Below are positions 30,816 through 34,002 of a stretch of 34,002 bases of DNA, in pieces. Positions within the stretch are counted from its first letter, which is position 1, and every line of letters begins with the position of its first letter. The DNA is from Verrucomicrobiaceae bacterium UBA7681. Its GTDB lineage: Bacteria > Verrucomicrobiota > Verrucomicrobiia > Verrucomicrobiales > Verrucomicrobiaceae. The stretch is taken from positions 14,478-48,479 of the forward strand of contig DLGZ01000024.1 of assembly GCA_002482965.1 (NCBI GenBank), written 5' to 3'. Made by a program: the position numbers and the translations under genes. The notes under the pieces are model-generated. The model saw only the letters and a program-made list of their open reading frames with translations. It was not told the DNA's origin and made no database searches.

Positions 30816-33425
30816 ATGCCCTCTGGTTCCTCGTCATTCTCCGATTCAGCCGCAGCAGCCCTGCTGGAGGATGGCATCGCGCCTCTGGAGGCGGGGGATG
30901 AAAAGCCCGGCGATGTCCTGGGCGACTTTCGGCTGGTGGAAAAGCTGGGCGAGGGCGGCTTCGGTCTTGTGTGGCGTGCGGAGCAGATGCACCCCGTGCG
31001 GCGTGAGGTGGCGTTAAAGCTCCTCAAGCGCGGCATGGACTCGCGCCAGATCCTCGCCCGTTTTGAGCAGGAGCGCCGCATGCTCGCGGCGATGGAGCAC
31101 CCCTGCATTGCCACCATGCTGGATGCGGGCATGTCTCCGGACGGGCGGCCATTTTTTGTGATGGAGCTGCTGCGCGGCAGGCCCATCACCGCTTACTGCG
31201 AAGAGCACCACCTCCCGCTGCCGGAGCGCATCAAGCTGTTCCGAGAGGTATGCAGTGGCGTACAGCACGCGCATCAGAAGGGGGTTATTCATCGGGACTT
31301 GAAGCCTTCCAATATCATCGTCACCGAGGTGGATGGCCGTCCAGTGCCCAAGATCATCGACTTCGGCATCGCCAAGGCGCTGTCCACCGGAGACATCCAG
31401 GCCATGACCTTCGCCACGCAGGCGAATTTCATTCTCGGCACGCCGCAGTACATGTCCCCGGAGCAGATCGCCGACGTGGGCAGCGTGGACACCCGGAGCG
31501 ACATCTATGCGCTGGGCACGGTACTGTACGAAATGCTCGCTGGCAGTCCGCCTTTTGCGGTGGAGACCAAGCAGTGCCAGACCCGGCAGGAGTTCTGGAA
31601 CATCGTGCGTGACAAAAATCCGCCACGCCCTTCCACCAGTTTCACAACGAGGATCGTCAGTGCACAGGAGCCCGCCAAGGAGGTGCGCATGGATGTGTCC
31701 AAGCTGCCGGCGGATCTCGACTGGATCGCCCTGCGTGCGCTCGAAAAAGAGCCGCAGCGCCGCTACCAAAGCGCCACGGAATTCGCTGCGGATTTGCAGT
31801 GCTTCCTCGATGGCGCGCCGGTCTCCGCCCATCCGCCCAGCACGGCTTACATCGCATCGCGCTGGATCAGGCGGCACCACGTCGCTTTTGCAGCGGCTTG
31901 CATCAGTGTGCTTGCTTTGGTCACAGGTGCAGGCGTGGCCATCTGGCAGGCCAAGCTCGCCCGTGAGGCGCAGGGGCGTGCGGAGTCCGAGGCGCTGCGG
32001 AGTCGTGAGTCCGCCACCTTCCTCACCGGGCTGCTCGGGGAGGTGGCCGATGAAGTCCGCAATGGCCGGAATCCCGAGGCCCTGCGGCTGGCGCTCATCA
32101 CCAGCCAGCAGCGCATTGAAGAGATGCACGAGGACCCGGATCTGCAGATCGAGCTCATGAACCAGGTGGCCCGCTTGTTCGATCTCATGAGCGACCGCAA
32201 GCTGTCCCTGGGTGCACTAAGACGCACAGCGGAGCTCACTGCTGCACGGTTGGGGGCTGAAAATCCAGCGGCGCGTGAGGCCGCCTTTCAGCACCTCATC
32301 ATGGCGGTGGATCACGGGTCCCGGATCGAGGCCGTGGATCTGCTCAAGGCCCTGCGCACGCACATCGAGCAGCATGAGGGGCGGGGCAGCGAGAACTGGT
32401 TCCGGGCGCAGGGCATGCTGGTGCGGGTGTGGATGAAGCTGCGCCGTGGCAAGGACGCTGCGCAGGCCAGTGCTGAGGCGGTGGCTGAAGCGCGCCAAAA
32501 GCAGCTCAGTGGCGTGGCGCTGCACCGTATTCTCATGTCCCATGCCGAGGCGCTGGAGTCTGCCCGGGAGTTTGATGCGGCTGAGAAGCAGATTCAGGAG
32601 TGCATCACCCAGGCCACGCGGGGTGGCGATCTCGCGAAGCACCAGTGGGAGTTTGATGTGCGGCTGGTGGAACTCATGGTGCATCGTGGCAACCATGCGC
32701 GTGCCGCTGCAATGCATGGCATCGTGGTGCAGCGCCTCAAGCAGCAGCAGCCGGACGCCCCCAATCTGCCGCATCAGCTCATCTGGCTGGCGGAGATCGA
32801 AAATCGCGCCCGTTTGCATGATCTTGCCATCAAACACACCCAGGAGGCCATCGAAGTCATCAAGCAGCGGACGGCGGCCATCTCCAAGGAGGATGCCCGC
32901 GCCAACACCCTGCGGGAGGACATGCAGGTGGCGTTTGAGACGCAGAGCGCCGCTTATCGCGGCTTGAAGCAACCTGACGCAGCCATCGCCGCCGCCAAGG
33001 AAGGCCTGCGCGTGGCGCAGCAGGGCGGCAATGAGACCTACATGACCCGCGCGCTGGCCGCCCTAGCCGGTGCGCAGGAGTCCGCCGGTAATCTCGAAGA
33101 GGCCTGGGAGCTGCACCACCAGCTCTATGAGAACCACGCGGAGCACAACGCCACCTATAAGAACCGTTTGGATGATTTGCGTGAAATGAGCCGCATCCGG
33201 TTGCGCCAGGGTCGCACTGCCCAAGCCCTCAAGCATGCCCGCGAGGCGTGGCGCCAGACACTGGCGGAGCCGTCGTCCCAGATGGAGCCTGATTACCTCG
33301 AATACATGGCGGAGTTTGCGCTCAAGACCTGGAAGACCGTGCAGGCGGCCGACCCGGGGGTGGCGGTGCCGGAGGAGGTGGGGGCATGGGAGAAAGCGGT
33401 GGCGGATGAGGTGGCTAAACGGTGA
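30816..33425 (+). CDS. Membrane Ser/Thr protein kinase with long helical C-terminal domain
   Basis: 869 residues. The Hanks-type kinase domain runs from about 38 to 330: P-loop LGEGGFG (44-50), Lys68 in VALKLL, catalytic loop HRDLKPSN (Asp161), IDFG (Asp182), activation segment GTPQYMSPEQ and SDIYALGTVLYEML. One membrane segment follows at about 355-377 (VAFAAACISVLALVTGAGVAIW). The remaining ~490 residues are helical, probably TPR-like repeats (pairs such as LEEAWELHHQLYENH and ALKHAREAWRQTLAE), facing outside the cytoplasm and likely binding a protein. Large kinases of this kind are typical of Planctomycetes and Verrucomicrobiota. The ATG at 30816 lacks a clear Shine-Dalgarno. Its targets are unknown. 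Confidence 0.92.
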   Translation: MPSGSSSFSDSAAAALLEDGIAPLEAGDEKPGDVLGDFRLVEKLGEGGFGLVWRAEQMHPVRREVALKLLKRGMDSRQILARFEQERRMLAAMEHPCIATMLDAGMSPDGRPFFVMELLRGRPITAYCEEHHLPLPERIKLFREVCSGVQHAHQKGVIHRDLKPSNIIVTEVDGRPVPKIIDFGIAKALSTGDIQAMTFATQANFILGTPQYMSPEQIADVGSVDTRSDIYALGTVLYEMLAGSPPFAVETKQCQTRQEFWNIVRDKNPPRPSTSFTTRIVSAQEPAKEVRMDVSKLPADLDWIALRALEKEPQRRYQSATEFAADLQCFLDGAPVSAHPPSTAYIASRWIRRHHVAFAAACISVLALVTGAGVAIWQAKLAREAQGRAESEALRSRESATFLTGLLGEVADEVRNGRNPEALRLALITSQQRIEEMHEDPDLQIELMNQVARLFDLMSDRKLSLGALRRTAELTAARLGAENPAAREAAFQHLIMAVDHGSRIEAVDLLKALRTHIEQHEGRGSENWFRAQGMLVRVWMKLRRGKDAAQASAEAVAEARQKQLSGVALHRILMSHAEALESAREFDAAEKQIQECITQATRGGDLAKHQWEFDVRLVELMVHRGNHARAAAMHGIVVQRLKQQQPDAPNLPHQLIWLAEIENRARLHDLAIKHTQEAIEVIKQRTAAISKEDARANTLREDMQVAFETQSAAYRGLKQPDAAIAAAKEGLRVAQQGGNETYMTRALAALAGAQESAGNLEEAWELHHQLYENHAEHNATYKNRLDDLREMSRIRLRQGRTAQALKHAREAWRQTLAEPSSQMEPDYLEYMAEFALKTWKTVQAADPGVAVPEEVGAWEKAVADEVAKR

Positions 33426-33533
33426 GCGGGGGGTGTTGGCGGAGGTCAAGGATCGTCATGGTGCTGGGGGAGTGACAGGGGGGCGCTTGGGTGTGTCGGA
33501 TCTGGCAATGTTGCAGGTTGGTTGCGGTTTGGA

Positions 33534-33586
33534 GGGGGGCCGCAAAGAGACGCAAAGAGGGGGGCAAAAAAGGGGGCGGAGAAGGG
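33534..33586 (+). other. G-run cluster with 10-bp direct repeat
   Basis: Four G-runs of 6, 6, 5 and 3 bases lie at 33534-33539, 33559-33564, 33572-33576 and 33584-33586, with loops of 19, 7 and 7 bases, so a G-quadruplex with a long first loop is possible. Within it the units CGCAAAGAGA and CGCAAAGAGG (33541-33560) repeat directly. No credible gene is seen between the kinase and the window end; bases 33587-33770 are unexplained. Confidence 0.4.
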
Positions 33587-33782
33587 ATGGCCGAAAGAGG
33601 GGAAAGAAGGAGAAAAAATGTGATGGAGTTTTCATGCCGCTGAGCGCCAGGGGACCTGCCACGAGGAGCAGGGCATCGATTCAACCGTGGAAGTTATCGG
33701 GAGACTGGAACGCCGCAGAGATGAGATGAGGTGAATCTGTTCTCTCTGGGGTCGGAGGTGGCAGCGGGAGGGAGAGTTTCTA

Positions 33783-33815
33783 ACCGCTGATAGGACGCTG
33801 ATCAGACGCTGATCA
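33783..33815. repeat. 11-bp-period repeat, array 1 (CGCTGAT)
   Basis: CGCTGAT occurs at 33785, 33796 and 33807, exactly 11 bases apart, preceded by GAGTTTCTAA. The same arrangement, preceded by GAGTTTTTAA, recurs at 33919. Between the two arrays lies a GC-rich stretch with short GGAGCG/GAGCGCC words and no gene. Confidence 0.6.
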
Positions 33816-33915
33816 AGGCACCCGAGTTGATGAACCACGGAGCGGAGCGAAGCGAACGGGAGCGCCGCGGAGATCGCCGAAGGAGGGGCGAGTGGCTGCG
33901 GGGAGAAGAGTTTTT

Positions 33916-34002
33916 AACCGCTGATTAGACGCTAATGGGACGCTGATAAAGAAATCCGGAAATTCCGGTTCTGAATTTATTATTAGCGTCCTGTCAGCGT
34001 CA
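33916..34002. repeat. 11-bp-period repeat, array 2, with inverted partner
   Basis: CGCTGAT, CGCTAAT and CGCTGAT start at 33919, 33930 and 33941. After a 13-base palindrome CCGGAAATTCCGG (33956-33968) the complementary forms ATTAGCG (33982) and GTCAGCG (33993) follow, again 11 bases apart. The array is cut by the window end, so its full length is unknown. The whole block can fold into one long imperfect hairpin. Confidence 0.6.

Noticed and set aside
33430..33729. Small G-rich open frame after the kinase
   Set aside because: Gly/Arg/Lys-rich low-complexity translation over G-runs and direct repeats, with no start signal and no family motif.
33783..34002. CRISPR array
   Set aside because: The repeats are 7-11 bases with no spacer-length unique segments, and no cas gene is near.

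Overview
The window is about 34 kb of GC-rich, gene-dense bacterial chromosome from a Gram-negative (LPS-making) organism. Several traits together suggest a Verrucomicrobiota member, perhaps close to Prosthecobacter/Verrucomicrobium: a GspG-like pseudopilin with an A/FTLIELL processing site, few Shine-Dalgarno sequences, a NamZ-type muramidase, a CarF-type desaturase, a large Ser/Thr kinase and the intergenic repeat style. The assignment rests on gene content and style only. No rRNA, tRNA, CRISPR array, transposase or phage gene is visible.

Layout. 1-5045: an assortment of cell-surface and general genes: a truncated exo-muramidase (NamZ/DUF1343), a lipoprotein sugar-binding protein, a secreted protein of unknown function, an SGNH hydrolase, a pseudopilin with its own promoter, a Gre-like factor and a plasmalogen-type desaturase. 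5257-8772 (minus): pyruvate carboxylase. 8930-19337 (plus): a 10.4-kb, six-gene cluster of transglutaminase-like, circularly permuted ATP-grasp, alpha-E and DUF2126 domains. 19471-23310 (plus): kdsA-lptC-lptA-lptB-hpf, for Kdo synthesis, LPS export and ribosome hibernation. 23311-23658: a gene-free stretch holding a terminator, a decayed paralogue tail and a palindromic repeat. 23659-25467 (minus): a two-domain OlsF-like aminolipid acyltransferase. 25552-28053: pyrF diverging from purE-purK. 28078-30688 (minus): a small unknown gene, ACP phosphodiesterase and a Gfo/Idh/MocA oxidoreductase. 30816-33425 (plus): a membrane Ser/Thr kinase. 33426-34002: gene-free, with G-runs and 11-bp-period repeats.

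The most interesting part is the 8930-19337 cluster. It carries three transglutaminase-like proteins with intact Cys/His/Asp triads, two ATP-grasp modules and two alpha-E modules. One ATP-grasp/alpha-E set is fused into one protein and the other is split into adjacent genes, so the locus looks like a duplicated amidoligase/peptidase cassette of the kind predicted to build and trim an unknown peptide or peptide tag. Each half is preceded by a -24/-12 (sigma-54) promoter motif: a perfect consensus at 15882-15897 and a good match at 8864-8879. Sigma-54 control of this cassette type is, to my knowledge, not described, and would tie the unknown product to an enhancer-binding-protein signal such as nitrogen status.

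Other points worth attention are the remnant of a second acyltransferase gene whose stop region now forms the hpf terminator, a tandem dyad repeat in the divergent promoter region before the kinase, nested hairpins in front of kdsA, and an interspersed 11-bp-period repeat family.
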